A stretch of 64,000 nucleotides of DNA, from contig CAWIKB010000009.1 in NCBI GenBank assembly GCA_963836605.1, positions 930,001 through 994,000 on the forward strand, in the 5' to 3' direction. Of this stretch, positions 25,259 to 34,726 are shown one piece after another; within the stretch, counting starts at the first letter, position 1; each line of letters starts with the position of its first letter. The position numbers were made by a program, and so were the translations under genes. The notes beneath the pieces are model-generated. The model did no database searches. It was not told the origin of the DNA and worked only from the letters and a program-made list of their open reading frames with translations. The stretch is from Bog-473 sp963836605 (lineage in GTDB: Bacteria > Actinomycetota > Acidimicrobiia > Acidimicrobiales > RAAP-2).

Positions 25259-26116
25259 ATGACCGTCGTCTACGCCCTGGCCGCCGCCCTGGCCAACGCT
25301 TTGAACGTGGTGAGCCAGCACCGGGCCAGCACGTCGGGAGAGGCTGGGCGAGCCCATGGTTGGCAGGTCGTCGCCCTTCTCTTCCGGAGCCCAATGTGGC
25401 TGGCGGGGTGGGTCGCCCTCGCTGCGGCGTTCGTCTTTCAGGCGCTGGCACTCCACCGCGGCCAGCTCTCTGTGGTTCAGCCGCTGCTGGTGACAGAGCT
25501 GATCTTCGCGCTGGTCCTCCGGTGGCTCTGGGTCCGCCAGTTGATCCGGGCGGTGACGTGGTGGGGTGCCGCCGCGACCTCGGCGGGCTTGGCCCTGTTC
25601 CTGTTCGCCGCCGAGCCCCAGGGCGGGACCTCTACCCCGACGGCGACGGCATGGGTCAGCGCGTCGGCGGTCGCGGCGACGACCGTCGCCCTGCTCTTCG
25701 GCGTGGGCCGTCTCGGTGACACCAACCGGCGCGCCGTGCTTTATGGGTCGGCCACCGCGGTGCTGTGGGCTGTCGTGGCCATGTTCATCAAGGCGACCAC
25801 CGATTCCCTGGCTGAGCACGGTCTGGGCGCGTTTCGCCATTGGCCGCTCTACGCGCTGGCGGTGAGCGGCCTGGTGGCCGAGGTGCTGAACCAGGCCACG
25901 TTGCATGCCGGCCCACTGAGTCGCTCCCAGCCGTTCCTCGTGATCGTGGACCCGCTGGCCAGCATCGTGTTCAGCGTTTGGGTCTACGGCGAGCACTTCA
26001 CCCCGAACGCAGGCGCGCTGGTGCTCGGAGTCGTCTCGTTCCTCGGCATGTGCGCCGGCGTGGCCATCCTCATCCGGACCGCACCTGCGACGATGGAACC
26101 GGGTGTGGTGCAATGA
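25259..26116 (+). CDS. DMT-superfamily (NIPA/EamA-like) membrane transporter, subunit 1
   Basis: 285 residues, about nine or ten membrane helices (VVYALAAALANALNVVSQHR, WLAGWVALAAAFVFQALALH, VQPLLVTELIFALVLRWLWV, and others). Internal two-fold repetition with an LSVVQPLL segment in the first half and LSRSQPFLVIVDPLASIVFS in the second is typical of DMT permeases. The substrate is unknown. Its TGA overlaps the ATG of the next, similar gene (ATGA at 26113-26116), implying translational coupling and possibly a heterodimer. Confidence 0.85.
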   Translation: MTVVYALAAALANALNVVSQHRASTSGEAGRAHGWQVVALLFRSPMWLAGWVALAAAFVFQALALHRGQLSVVQPLLVTELIFALVLRWLWVRQLIRAVTWWGAAATSAGLALFLFAAEPQGGTSTPTATAWVSASAVAATTVALLFGVGRLGDTNRRAVLYGSATAVLWAVVAMFIKATTDSLAEHGLGAFRHWPLYALAVSGLVAEVLNQATLHAGPLSRSQPFLVIVDPLASIVFSVWVYGEHFTPNAGALVLGVVSFLGMCAGVAILIRTAPATMEPGVVQ

Positions 26117-27000
26117 CCGCCGGAACGGTCCTCGCATTGGTCGCGGCGGTGTGTTTTGCGCTCGGGAGCGTCCTCCAACAGAAGGGCACCCTCGAGACCG
26201 ACGCCGGGGCTGAGGACCCCCGGTTCCTGGTCCAGATGGTCCGCCGCCCGATTTGGCTGTTGGGGGCGGTGTCCCAGGGTACGGGGTGGGTCATCCAGGC
26301 AGCGGCTCTCGATCGGGCTCCGCTCGCGCTGGTCCAGTCGCTGACCACCCTGAGCCTGGTGCTGGCCCTGCCTCTCGGCGCTCGCCTGACCGGCCAGCGC
26401 ATCAGTCACCGGGTGATGCTCGGGGCGGTTGGAGTGGTGGCCGGCATCGTGGTCTTCCTCTCGGTCGGGGCCCCCTCCTCCGGGTCGACGACACCCTCGG
26501 CTGCCGAGTGGTGGGGCGCCGGCCTCGTCACCCTCGGGCTCGTGGTGGGGTTCGCCCTGCTGGCCCGGGGTCGGTCCGGCTCGCTACGGGCGGCACTCCT
26601 GGGCGCCGCCGGCGGCTTCGCATTCGGCCTCCAGGGTGCCGTCACCAAGGTGTTCGTGACCCAGATCGGCGGCGGGGTCCTGGCCCTTCTGGCCGACTGG
26701 TCGCCCTACGTTCTGGTCGTCTCCGCGCTGGTCGGCCTGGCCTTCCAGCAGGGCGCCCTGAAGACCGGCGTACTGGCACCGGCTGTGGCGTCGGCGAACG
26801 CGGTGACGCTGTTCATGGGAGTGGTCCTGGGTCTGACGGTGTTCGACGAAGCCCTCCAGCCGGGCGCAAGCCGGGTGCCTGCCCTCGTCGGCCTTGCGGT
26901 GGCCCTCGCTGGCGTCTGCGTGCTCGCGTCGGCCGAGTCGACGGGCCCTGACCCCGGGGCCGCCGTCGGTCGAGCAACGGGATCCGAGGAGACGGCATGA
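26113..27000 (+). CDS. DMT-superfamily membrane transporter, subunit 2
   Basis: 295 residues. It starts MTAGTVLALVAAVCFALGSV, with ALGSVLQQKGTLE, then ALDRAPLALVQSLTTLSLVL and the second-half repeat LKTGVLAPAVASANAVTLFM. About nine or ten helices. It is homologous to the preceding product and coupled to it by a four-base ATGA overlap. The long frame open from 25840 is only an extension through gene 1 in another phase. Paired DMT genes commonly function together. Confidence 0.85.
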   Translation: MTAGTVLALVAAVCFALGSVLQQKGTLETDAGAEDPRFLVQMVRRPIWLLGAVSQGTGWVIQAAALDRAPLALVQSLTTLSLVLALPLGARLTGQRISHRVMLGAVGVVAGIVVFLSVGAPSSGSTTPSAAEWWGAGLVTLGLVVGFALLARGRSGSLRAALLGAAGGFAFGLQGAVTKVFVTQIGGGVLALLADWSPYVLVVSALVGLAFQQGALKTGVLAPAVASANAVTLFMGVVLGLTVFDEALQPGASRVPALVGLAVALAGVCVLASAESTGPDPGAAVGRATGSEETA

Positions 27001-27120
27001 CCGGCCCCCGATACCCAGTCAGTCAGGCCTCGGGCTCTCGCCGATCGAGCCAATCCGAGTCCGCTTCGACGGAGCCCTCCTCGACCAGGTCTGACCGCAC
27101 ATTTCAGGTGGGACCTGGTG

Positions 27121-28557
27121 TCAGATGCCTTCGACTGCCTTCAGGCGACCGGACTGAATGGCGCCGACGAAGGCCTCGTAGTCGCGCTCGTTCTGGTCGG
27201 CGTAGCGCTGCGAGAAGTCGGTGATCGAGCGGTCGAACTTGTCGCTCTTACCGAGGTACGCAGACAGCGCCACTGCGTCACCCGAGCGGGCGTGCGCCCG
27301 GGCCAGGGTCCAGCCGCAAATGCCGGCGTAGAACCCGAGGCCGATCGGAGTCATGGTTTCGACGAGGGCCGAGCCCTTCATGTCCCGCAACTGGCGCCAG
27401 TACAGATGGCGGTTGGCCTCGACCCCCTTGGTCCATCCCAGGTAGATATCACTGGCTGCCTGCATCAGGCGCTGTCCTTGGACCACCCGCTGGCCCGGCT
27501 CCTTGAACTTGCTCTTCGGCAGGTGATCCTCGAGCACCGAGGCCGTCGCTTCCTTGACCTGGAGGAACAGCGGGTCCTGCTCGTCACGGCCCTGGAGCAA
27601 GACGATGAAGGCCCGGGTCCCCACACTTCCCACTCCCACCACCTTGCGGGCCATGTCGACGACCTCGAATCGTTCCAACAGGTGGCGGCGGTCCTCTTCC
27701 AGGGTGGCCCGATAGGCGCGGAACAGCTTGTGGAGCGCCTCCTGGGCCTCGTCACCGGAGTACCCGTACATGGATTGGAGATCGCGCGCCGGGATGACCA
27801 CTGGCGGCTGGCTCACGATCCGGTACCGGCCGTCGACCACCTCGGCCAGCTTCGACAAGGCCTGGAGGCTGTCGCGCGTGTGGGCCTTCGTCACTGTCTT
27901 CTGGGCCCTTTGCGCGCCCTTCTTGGCCTCGGCCAGACCCCGCTTCGTCTTGACTCCCTTGCTCATGGTGGCGATCGTGTCCATGACCTCTTGTTCGGTC
28001 AACCGGGCGTACCAGATGTCCATGTTGCCCATCTGGCCGAATTCGGCCATGGCTTGGCGATAGGCCCTCACCACGGCGAGTGTCGTGGCGGTGGTGTCGG
28101 CGACGCTGAACCCGTTGTTGCGCGCGGCGATCGTGAAGCTCGCCGCCATGCGTTCCACGTCGTATTCGAACGGACCGGGCAGCGTCTCGTCGAAGTCGTT
28201 CAAGTCGAACAACAGGGTTCGTTCGGGTGACGCGAACCCGCCGAAGTTCGACAGGTGCGCATCGCCGCACAGCTGGACGTCAAGGCCGGCCCTCGGCGTG
28301 TCACGCAAGTCGGTGGCCATGAGCTTGGCCGCGCCCCGGTAGAACGTGAACGGGGAAACCATCATCCGCCCGTGACGAACGGGCACGAGGTCCGGTTCCC
28401 GGGTGAGGTTCTGCGCCTCGAGCAACCCCACCGGGTCGGCGCGGTCCGCGGCCGGCATCCAGCCGCTGTGGCTCATCAGCGGCAAGGCTTGACGGGCGTC
28501 CTTACCCTTGGCCCGACGCTCGTCCACACTCAGATGGGCGATCTTCACTGCGGCCAT
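27121..28557 (-). CDS. DUF2252 family protein
   Basis: 478 residues, full length for the family. Markers: MVSPFTFYRGAAKLMATDLR, VQLCGDAHLSNFGGFASPER, LLFDLNDFDETLPGPFEYDV, VVGVGSVGTRAFIVLLQGRD, FLQVKEATASVLED, RVVQGQRLMQAASDIYLGWT, and ALVETMTPIGLGFYAGICGW. The GDAHLSNFG / FDLNDFDE arrangement resembles the catalytic and metal-binding loops of aminoglycoside-phosphotransferase/kinase folds, so a kinase-like activity is plausible but unproven. ATG 28557 has GGGGAG upstream. It sits with a lipid-kinase-like gene and a SulP gene on the same strand. Confidence 0.88.
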   Translation of the reverse strand: MAAVKIAHLSVDERRAKGKDARQALPLMSHSGWMPAADRADPVGLLEAQNLTREPDLVPVRHGRMMVSPFTFYRGAAKLMATDLRDTPRAGLDVQLCGDAHLSNFGGFASPERTLLFDLNDFDETLPGPFEYDVERMAASFTIAARNNGFSVADTTATTLAVVRAYRQAMAEFGQMGNMDIWYARLTEQEVMDTIATMSKGVKTKRGLAEAKKGAQRAQKTVTKAHTRDSLQALSKLAEVVDGRYRIVSQPPVVIPARDLQSMYGYSGDEAQEALHKLFRAYRATLEEDRRHLLERFEVVDMARKVVGVGSVGTRAFIVLLQGRDEQDPLFLQVKEATASVLEDHLPKSKFKEPGQRVVQGQRLMQAASDIYLGWTKGVEANRHLYWRQLRDMKGSALVETMTPIGLGFYAGICGWTLARAHARSGDAVALSAYLGKSDKFDRSITDFSQRYADQNERDYEAFVGAIQSGRLKAVEGI

Positions 28558-28902
28558 AGTTGCTCCCCTTCTCCCTCTGGTCCCGGTCCGGCATCGGTCA
28601 CCAGGATTCCGGCATCGGCACCAGAACTTGGCCGACCGCTCACCAACACGTCAACGGGTCCCTTTTCGTCCACATTCCTATCAGCAATGCGGCTCGCTCA
28701 ATTTCAGATCGAGACGGGCACGCGGGGTTTAGATCAGGGCGCTCCACCCGATTCCAGCCGATTGCTATGAAGGACCTTCTCGTCTCAGGCCCCAGAGTTA
28801 CGGGGGCTGGTTGGGAGGTGTCCCGATCGCCGATCGACGTAAAGGCCAAAGAGTGGCCGCACAAGCCAAGACAGATTCCGAGCGGATGCATCGCTTACGC
28901 TT
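28558..28902. other. 345-base intergenic region
   Basis: Between the DUF2252 start and the stop of the DAG-kinase-like gene, both minus strand. It should hold the DUF2252 promoter. No gene, repeat or convincing terminator hairpin seen. Confidence 0.5.
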
Positions 28903-30354
28903 CTACTCTTCCGCAATGTGACTGTCCTCGATGTTGTGGCGCCGGCTGTCCCGGCCGCTGGCTAAAGCGACCAGGTCGCTCAGGTGCACCTCCCGGGCTC
29001 GGCGGCGCGTCGCCTGCTCGAGGTTGCCCTCAGGGACGAGGAGGCGCAGACCCATAGGGTGAATGGCGAAGTCGAGCGGTGTGGCCAGCTCGAGGGCCTC
29101 GCCGTCGACACCGACGAAGGCATGCCCCGATCGCGAACGGACTTCGAACCGCTCGGTCGCGAAGCGGTACGCGTGGGCACTCTGCCCCTGTCGGCCCGCC
29201 AGCATGGCCGAGACGACGACGGCCGCCTCGGTTGCCGATCCGGCGACCGCTGCGAACACCCCGAGCTGTCTGCTGTCGAGGCGCAGGCGTTGTGAGACAT
29301 CGGGGGAGGGCCCGAGCACATAGGGATTGTTCGAGACCTGTATGACAACCGATCCGTCGACCTCCGAGCCGTCTGGAGCGGTGAACTGCAAGTCGAACGG
29401 CTTGTCCGTCTGCCCCAGTAGGTCCGGCAGCAGGGTGCTCGACGTTTCGAACTTCGCCTCTCGGTAGCCGTCCTGCTGGACGATGGTGGCATAGACCCCG
29501 AGCGACACGTTGTTGACGAAGACGCGGCCGTTCACGGTTGCGAAGTCGACCCGCCGTTCGACGCCGTCCAGGAAAGAGTACATGCTCTTCCGCGGGTCAT
29601 CGCGGTCGAAGCCGAGATCGAGAGCAAAGTGGTTCCGGGTGCCGGCCGAGACGCATACAAACGGGAGGTCGTGCTCGATTGCGATCGATGCCACGAGCGC
29701 CTGGGACCCGTCGCCACCCGCCATGCCGAGACAGTCCGCTCCCCGCGCTACCGCGTCCCGGGCGAGCTGTTCGAGGTCGAGGCCCCGATCCAGAAGCACC
29801 GTCTCGACGCCCAGCGACTTCGCCAACTCGACCAGTCCGAACTTCTCGACCTTGCCGCCACCGGACCACGGGTTGCAGATCAGCACCGGGTGCGACGGAG
29901 GCAGACGCCGCCGGAACGGCATCGCTGCCGTGGTGCGAATGTTTCGAAGCACCGCAGCCCGTCCGGCCAACACGCCGATGGCCAAGAGGCACGCGACGAT
30001 GATCAACCGAACGAGTACTTGCTCTCCGCTGATGCCCGCCCACAGCAGGGCGGTGGCCACCACGCCAATGCCGGCGACCAACCCGGCTGCCCCGACCACC
30101 CGCCGGTGTCTCCGGCCGGTCAGGAACCACCACGCGCCGCCGACCGAGATGGCGGCTCCGGCCAATGCGAGGAAGACGTAGCCGACGTTCCGGAGCAAGA
30201 AGGCGATGATCGCGCCCAGCAGGCCGCACATGGCGACGAGGGCAACCAGCGCCATGACCCTGGCACGGCCCGACACCCCGGGGCCGGCCTGCTTGATCGG
30301 TCCGGCACGTCTCGTTGGGCCGCCTGGGCCGACAGGAGATGGCGCGTCCATCAT
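28903..30354 (-). CDS. Diacylglycerol/sphingoid kinase-like protein with N-terminal membrane domain
   Basis: 483 residues. Residues about 30-135 contain four hydrophobic segments (VMALVALVAMCGLLGAIIAF, VGYVFLALAGAAISVGGAWW, LVAGIGVVATALLWAGI, LIIVACLLAIGVLAGRAAVL). The kinase domain begins with PVLICNPWSGGGKVEKFGLV, contains LGMAGGDGSQALVASIA (GGDG nucleotide loop) and CVSAGTRNHFALDLGFDRDD, and later FVNNVSLGVYATIVQQDGYR and FVGVDGEALELATPLDFAIH. It probably phosphorylates a lipid; the membrane-anchored form is unlike soluble DgkB. Its start lies 72 bases from the SulP gene's stop, on the same strand. Confidence 0.88.
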   Translation of the reverse strand: MMDAPSPVGPGGPTRRAGPIKQAGPGVSGRARVMALVALVAMCGLLGAIIAFLLRNVGYVFLALAGAAISVGGAWWFLTGRRHRRVVGAAGLVAGIGVVATALLWAGISGEQVLVRLIIVACLLAIGVLAGRAAVLRNIRTTAAMPFRRRLPPSHPVLICNPWSGGGKVEKFGLVELAKSLGVETVLLDRGLDLEQLARDAVARGADCLGMAGGDGSQALVASIAIEHDLPFVCVSAGTRNHFALDLGFDRDDPRKSMYSFLDGVERRVDFATVNGRVFVNNVSLGVYATIVQQDGYREAKFETSSTLLPDLLGQTDKPFDLQFTAPDGSEVDGSVVIQVSNNPYVLGPSPDVSQRLRLDSRQLGVFAAVAGSATEAAVVVSAMLAGRQGQSAHAYRFATERFEVRSRSGHAFVGVDGEALELATPLDFAIHPMGLRLLVPEGNLEQATRRRAREVHLSDLVALASGRDSRRHNIEDSHIAEE

Positions 30355-30426
30355 GACTCATCCTTCCCTTTGCTCATGGTCCCGCGGTCTCATCATGGCT
30401 CGGACCCGCCCCGCCGGCTGTCAATG

Positions 30427-32133
30427 TCATGGAATCGACCGGGCGAAGGCGTCCACCGCCGACTCGATGGTTGGAAAAAAGTGGCCCGGATCGATCGTCC
30501 GGGTGAGCTCGTATCGTTGAATCCTCTCCCTGACGGGATCCTTCAGCTCGGCGAACACCAAGGAAATGCCCCTTCCGTTGAGCTCTTCGTCCAGCTGCTC
30601 AAGCATGTCGGCCGCCGTCGTATCGACATCTGTGATGGGCTCGGCCGCCACGACGATCCAGCGAGGCGGTGGATCGTTGGCGGCCAGCGCGCGGACCTGC
30701 TCGCGAAAGGATCGCGCGTTGGCAAAGAGCAGCGGCGCATCGAAGCGAAGGATCTCCAGCCCTTTGATTGTGCTTGCGCCCTGGTGCATGCGGGTGTCGT
30801 GGTACCCGGGAAGTAGGTCGACCGTCCCGAGCGTCGTGCTGTACGGCCACCACGCCCGTCGGAAGACGTTGAGGATCGACAGCAGGACGGCCAGGGCGAT
30901 GCCGGGAAGCACGCCGAGGAAGGCGACGCCGAGGAAGGCTGCGATTGCGAGGGCGAACTCGGTCCGGCGCACCGACCAGAGTCGTCGCATCCCAGCCACA
31001 TCCGCCAGCGAAAGGGCGGCCGCGATCACCACCGCCGCCAGAGTGGGCTGAGGAAGGTTACGAAGCAGGCCCGGGACGGCGAGCAGCATCACGATGATGG
31101 CACCCGCACCCACCAGCCCGGCCACCTGCGTCTTCGCCCCTGTCTGTTCGGCGACGGCGGTCCGCGACCCGCTTGTGCTGACGGCGAATCCCTGGAAGAG
31201 CCCGGCGGCGATGTTGGCGCCGCCGATCCCGATCATCTCCTGGTTCGCCCGGACTTCGTCGCCGCTGCGTGCCGCAAAGGCCGAGGCGGTGGAGATGGTA
31301 TCGGTGAGAGCAACGACGGCGATGCCGAATGCACCCCCCACAAGGAGAGGGAAGTCCGAAATCGAAACGCTCGGGATGGTGAAGGGCGGGAAACCCTTCG
31401 GCAGGGTTCCCACCAGCGAGACGCCGCGACTCTGGAGATCGAACGCCACGGCGGCACCTATCGACAGGACCACCGCGGCCAGGACGCCGGGTACCTTCGG
31501 CAGCCACCGCTGGAACACAAGGATCACCACCAGGCCGGCTGATCCGACGAGCAACGCGTCCGCGACCGTCTCGCCGGACGTGACACCGTGAACGAATCCG
31601 CGGATATCCCCGATCAGGTTGTCGGAACTCACCGAAAACCCGAAGAGCTTTGGCAGCTGGCCCACGACGATGGTGAGCGCAAGCCCGGTCATGTACCCGA
31701 TCTGGGTCGGCTTCGAGAGTAGATCGGCCACGAAACCCAGCCTGGCCACCCCAGCCAGGACCATGATCACACCGACCAGGATGGCGAGCATCGAGGCCAG
31801 TGCGATCGCACGCTCGGGACTGCCACCGGCTCCGACCAGGGGGATGATCGTGGCGGCGATCATCGGTCCGAGCGAGGAGTCGGGGCCGAGCACGAGGATC
31901 CGGGATGGCCCCAAGACGGCGTAACCCGCAAGGCAGAGGATGGTGGTGTACAGGCCGGTGATGGCCGGTAGTCCGGCCAGCTCGGCGTAGGCCATGCCCT
32001 GCGGTACGAGGAGGGCGGTGAGCACAAGGCCGGCGACGACGTCCTTCGGCAGCCAACCGTGCTCGTAGGTGCGGATCAACTTCAGACCAGGAACGCGTGC
32101 CGCCACCCATTCGAGGCTCACGCCGTCACCCAC
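30427..32133 (-). CDS. SulP family anion transporter with STAS domain
   Basis: 568 residues. The N-terminal SulP signature is WLPKDVVAGLVLTALLVPQG followed by MAYAELAGLPAITGLYTTIL; about 12-14 membrane segments follow, with the second-half marker FAARSGDEVRANQEMIGIGG and NIAAGLFQGFAVSTSGSRTA. The C-terminal STAS domain (about residues 440-568) includes GLEILRFDAPLLFANARSFR and VDTTAADMLEQLDEELNGRG. Substrates of the family are sulfate, bicarbonate or other anions; no carbonic anhydrase is adjacent to settle it. The start is probably GTG 32133; the next GTG (VSLEWVAARV) is possible. Confidence 0.92.
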   Translation of the reverse strand: MGDGVSLEWVAARVPGLKLIRTYEHGWLPKDVVAGLVLTALLVPQGMAYAELAGLPAITGLYTTILCLAGYAVLGPSRILVLGPDSSLGPMIAATIIPLVGAGGSPERAIALASMLAILVGVIMVLAGVARLGFVADLLSKPTQIGYMTGLALTIVVGQLPKLFGFSVSSDNLIGDIRGFVHGVTSGETVADALLVGSAGLVVILVFQRWLPKVPGVLAAVVLSIGAAVAFDLQSRGVSLVGTLPKGFPPFTIPSVSISDFPLLVGGAFGIAVVALTDTISTASAFAARSGDEVRANQEMIGIGGANIAAGLFQGFAVSTSGSRTAVAEQTGAKTQVAGLVGAGAIIVMLLAVPGLLRNLPQPTLAAVVIAAALSLADVAGMRRLWSVRRTEFALAIAAFLGVAFLGVLPGIALAVLLSILNVFRRAWWPYSTTLGTVDLLPGYHDTRMHQGASTIKGLEILRFDAPLLFANARSFREQVRALAANDPPPRWIVVAAEPITDVDTTAADMLEQLDEELNGRGISLVFAELKDPVRERIQRYELTRTIDPGHFFPTIESAVDAFARSIP

Positions 32134-32182
32134 TTGCCGGACCCTCTCAACTCCGCACCACCAGCGTACGATATGCGAGGTA

Positions 32183-32400
32183 GTGACTCATTTCTCGCTG
32201 GCGCGACCGGACGAGCGCCTCCATGTGTGGGCGGCCCGCACGGCGATGCTGGTGGCCGGGACCGGGCTCGCCCTCTTCGCCAATGCCGCGCTCCTCGTGC
32301 ACGACGGCGCACCCGCGTGGGACGCGCCCTGCTCCGCTCGCCCTCCAGGCCCATCCGGTAGTGACACTCTGGAGCGCCCAACTCACCGGCACGTCCGTTC
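32183..32400 (+). pseudogene. Possible fragment of a PAP2-like membrane phosphatase
   Basis: GTG 32183 with GAGG upstream opens THFSLARPDERLHVWAARTA, then a helix MLVAGTGLALFANAALLVHD. The expected continuation (ALLR...ALQAHPVVTLWSAQLTG) appears in the other frames, requiring two small indels near 32315-32345. Such an N-terminus (helix, then an RALQAHxxP-like turn) recalls PAP2 phosphatases, but the catalytic motifs are not present. Assignment is tentative. Confidence 0.3.
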
Positions 32401-32502
32401 CGGCGATGCCCAGCCCGTCGCGAAACACCTGGGTAGGTACAGAGCGCAACTGCGTGGATCTCTCGGTGGCTAGTGTGACCCGTTTAGGTTGAGAGTACGG
32501 GC

Positions 32503-32853
32503 TTGGACTGGGAACAGACGATCCTCGACGCGCGAGATCCGGCCGTCTTGGGACGTTGGTGACAGATGGCGCTCCGGATGGGTTGTCGTGAATGACGATC
32601 CAGAGGAGTTTGAGATTCGACCAGCGGCGACCGATTCTCTGGGCTGCTCTTTGGCCTGGTCCCTGAACCCAAGACGGTGAAGAACCGACTCCACCTCGCC
32701 TTCCGAGCTGGTGATAGGGACAGAGAGGTTGAGCGGCTGCTCGCACTTGGAGCTATCCGGGCGGATGTAGGTCAGGGCGAGGAGTCATGGGTTGTGCTGG
32801 CTGATCCAGAGGGTAACGAGTTCTGCATCCTCAGCTCCCGCCGTCGGACCTGA
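32503..32853 (+). pseudogene. VOC family protein gene, broken by one nonsense and two frameshifts
   Basis: Reading across frames reconstructs a full VOC protein of about 116 residues: LDWEQTILDARDPAVLGRW, an in-frame TGA at 32560 where the family has Trp or another residue, then GWVVVNDDPEEFEIRPA in a second frame, then LLFGLVPEPKTVKNRLHLAF and DREVERLLALGAIRADVGQG, ending VLADPEGNEFCILSSRRR before TGA 32851-32853. The order and spacing match actinobacterial glyoxalase-like proteins (xxVPEPKxVKNRLHLDL). Three independent lesions, one a substitution, support genuine decay. Confidence 0.75.
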
Positions 32854-33020
32854 CAGCGCCTAGCGCTCCCCGAATCATCCGCTCGCATTGGCACCCGACG
32901 TTTGATTGGGTGCTTCGGCCTTTGGAGGGTGTCCCAATGGAGACAAGCCATCCATCACAAGTCGAAGGTTCGCCAGAGTGGCAGACTCGGCGAGACGGGG
33001 ACTCACCAAGGGGGATCGTG

Positions 33021-33338
33021 ATGGCCATCGGGGTGTACTACCAGCCAGAAGGGATGACGCTCGAGCTGTATGCAGCGTTTTACGAGCGCCTGGACAAGTA
33101 TCTTCAGGAGCGGGGTCTCGATATGCCGGAGGGCGCGCTGCACCTGTCATTCTTCGGTGACGATGGACAGCTCGCTGGCTTCGAGATCTGGGAATCCGAG
33201 GAGGCGTTCCGCAAGTTCGAAGAGGTCCTCGCGCCAATGCTTGCGGCTGTGGGTATTCAGGGCGCTGCACCACAGATCATCCCGATCCATCGGCTGGCTC
33301 AGTCCGATGCAGAGGTCCGCTGGGTCTGGCCTCGATGA
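33021..33338 (+). CDS. Small ABM/Dabb-like protein (105 aa)
   Basis: Starts MAIGVYYQPEGMTLELYAAF with AAGGGGG upstream. It continues with YERLDKYLQERGLDMPEGAL, LSFFGDDGQLAGFEIWESEE and AFRKFEEVLAPMLAAVGI. The ferredoxin-like beta-alpha-beta pattern with WESEEAFxxF is typical of small dimeric alpha/beta-barrel (antibiotic monooxygenase-like) proteins of actinobacteria. No catalytic function can be assigned. The frame extends upstream to 32910, but the Shine-Dalgarno sequence supports ATG 33021 (GTG 33018 is alternative). Confidence 0.75.
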   Translation: MAIGVYYQPEGMTLELYAAFYERLDKYLQERGLDMPEGALHLSFFGDDGQLAGFEIWESEEAFRKFEEVLAPMLAAVGIQGAAPQIIPIHRLAQSDAEVRWVWPR

Positions 33339-33511
33339 GCAGGCAAGGGGCGGCTCGGTCATCTAGGGCCGAGCGCCGGGGGCAACCTCTGCATTGAGAC
33401 GATCCATCGTCGGCACCGCCGGCTCAAGAGTCAGGCCTTGAAGGCGAGCCGCCTACCCCGCGCGTAACGATGGGTCTCGCTCTTTGCGGGTCCGAGCTCA
33501 GCTCCGCCGAG

Positions 33512-34726
33512 TCAGCGCCCGCCGCGGAGTGCCGCGAGGGTAGCCCGGGTCGCGGGCCCCTCGAGCTGGTGACGGCGACGCCAGAACGCTGAACCGGGCC
33601 ACCGCCGTTCCGCCCCGTAGGCATCAACTTGTTGGCGGTAGCCGTCGAGCACCAGCTTGGTGAGGAACGCCCGGTACTCCTCTACCGGGTCGGAACTTCG
33701 GTGGTCGTCCACAATGGCCGAGGCGGCTTCCCCGGCTGCACGGCCGGTGAGGAGTGCGGACACGATGCCGCGGCCAGACAGGGGGTCGACGGTGCAGGCG
33801 GCGTCGCCGGCGGCGGTCCAGGCCGGCCCGGCAGTGGGCCCCAGCCGACTCGAGCGGGCCGCTGCCAGCCGGGGCTCGTAGATCACCTCAGGTTGGTCGC
33901 TCAACTCGAGCAGGCTGCCGATGAGCGGCAGCCTGCGAGCCGCGTGGGCGAGTTCCCGGCGAGCAGGCGGGCCGGTCGGCATCAGGTCGGCGTCGGTGAA
34001 GAACACCACCATCCGGCGACTCCCGGGTAGGAGCGTGCTGTACCACCACCCGCCCTCGACCGCCTCGACATGGATGGAGGCCTGCTGATCCCGGGGGTCG
34101 ACCGACCACACCGCCCAGAGGGCGACCAGATGGTCGAGGTGGAGCTGGCTTGCCCCCAGGAGGTGGCCGACGCGGGCGCCCCGACCCGTGGCGTCGACGA
34201 CCACGCGTGCCCCCAGCTCAACGGTCGTGCCGCCCTCGGCCCGAGCCCTGAGCGCCCAGGCCTCCCCCTCGCTCCCCAGGGCGGTCAGGGTGGCCGAAAA
34301 CGTCCCTACGTCCAGACGCCTGGCGGCTGTCCGCAGGTCCTCGTCGAACCCTCCCCGGTCGAGGTTCCAGGCCGCACCGAGTGGGTTGTACTGGTGCTCG
34401 ACCGTCACCGGCTCGGTCGTACCCCAGGCTGAGACGGTCCCGGGGCACATGACGTGACGACAGGCGGTGAAGCCCCCTGTCTCCGGACCGAAGATCTCGG
34501 CCACCAGCTGCGGGGCGCCCGGGGCGGCGCCCTCGCCGATCTTCATTCGGTGCCCGTCGTCACCGTCATCGATGCCGAGGCCATCGAGCCCGAATTCACC
34601 CCCGGTGTCCACCGCGCCCTCGAGGGCCGGGTCGACCAGGGTGACGCTCCGGCCCAGGCGAGCCGCCGCCGCCGCGGCCGCGCAGCCGGCGGGGCCCGCC
34701 CCCACCACGGCCACGTCGACCTTCAC
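33512..34726 (-). CDS. LodB-like flavoprotein (quinocofactor maturation)
   Basis: 404 residues from GTG 34726. N-terminal FAD fold: VKVDVAVVGAGPAGCAAAAA (GxGxxG, residues 2-21); second dinucleotide-associated motif AWTAAGDAACTVDPLSGRGI (GD motif), with KIGEGAAPGAPQL and LGARVVVDATGRGARVGHLL between. This is the tryptophan-halogenase/geranylgeranyl-reductase-like group that includes LodB, the flavoprotein that LodA-type oxidases need to build their Cys-Trp-derived quinone cofactor. The start overlaps the stop of the upstream LodA-like gene by four bases (GTGA), so the two are translationally coupled. The functional assignment rests on this pairing. Confidence 0.8.
   Translation of the reverse strand: MKVDVAVVGAGPAGCAAAAAAARLGRSVTLVDPALEGAVDTGGEFGLDGLGIDDGDDGHRMKIGEGAAPGAPQLVAEIFGPETGGFTACRHVMCPGTVSAWGTTEPVTVEHQYNPLGAAWNLDRGGFDEDLRTAARRLDVGTFSATLTALGSEGEAWALRARAEGGTTVELGARVVVDATGRGARVGHLLGASQLHLDHLVALWAVWSVDPRDQQASIHVEAVEGGWWYSTLLPGSRRMVVFFTDADLMPTGPPARRELAHAARRLPLIGSLLELSDQPEVIYEPRLAAARSSRLGPTAGPAWTAAGDAACTVDPLSGRGIVSALLTGRAAGEAASAIVDDHRSSDPVEEYRAFLTKLVLDGYRQQVDAYGAERRWPGSAFWRRRHQLEGPATRATLAALRGGR

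Noticed and set aside
26997..27224. Small frame starting in an ATGA overlap with the second DMT gene
   Set aside because: The overlap looks operon-like, but the product is Ser/Arg-rich noise and runs into the DUF2252 gene on the other strand.
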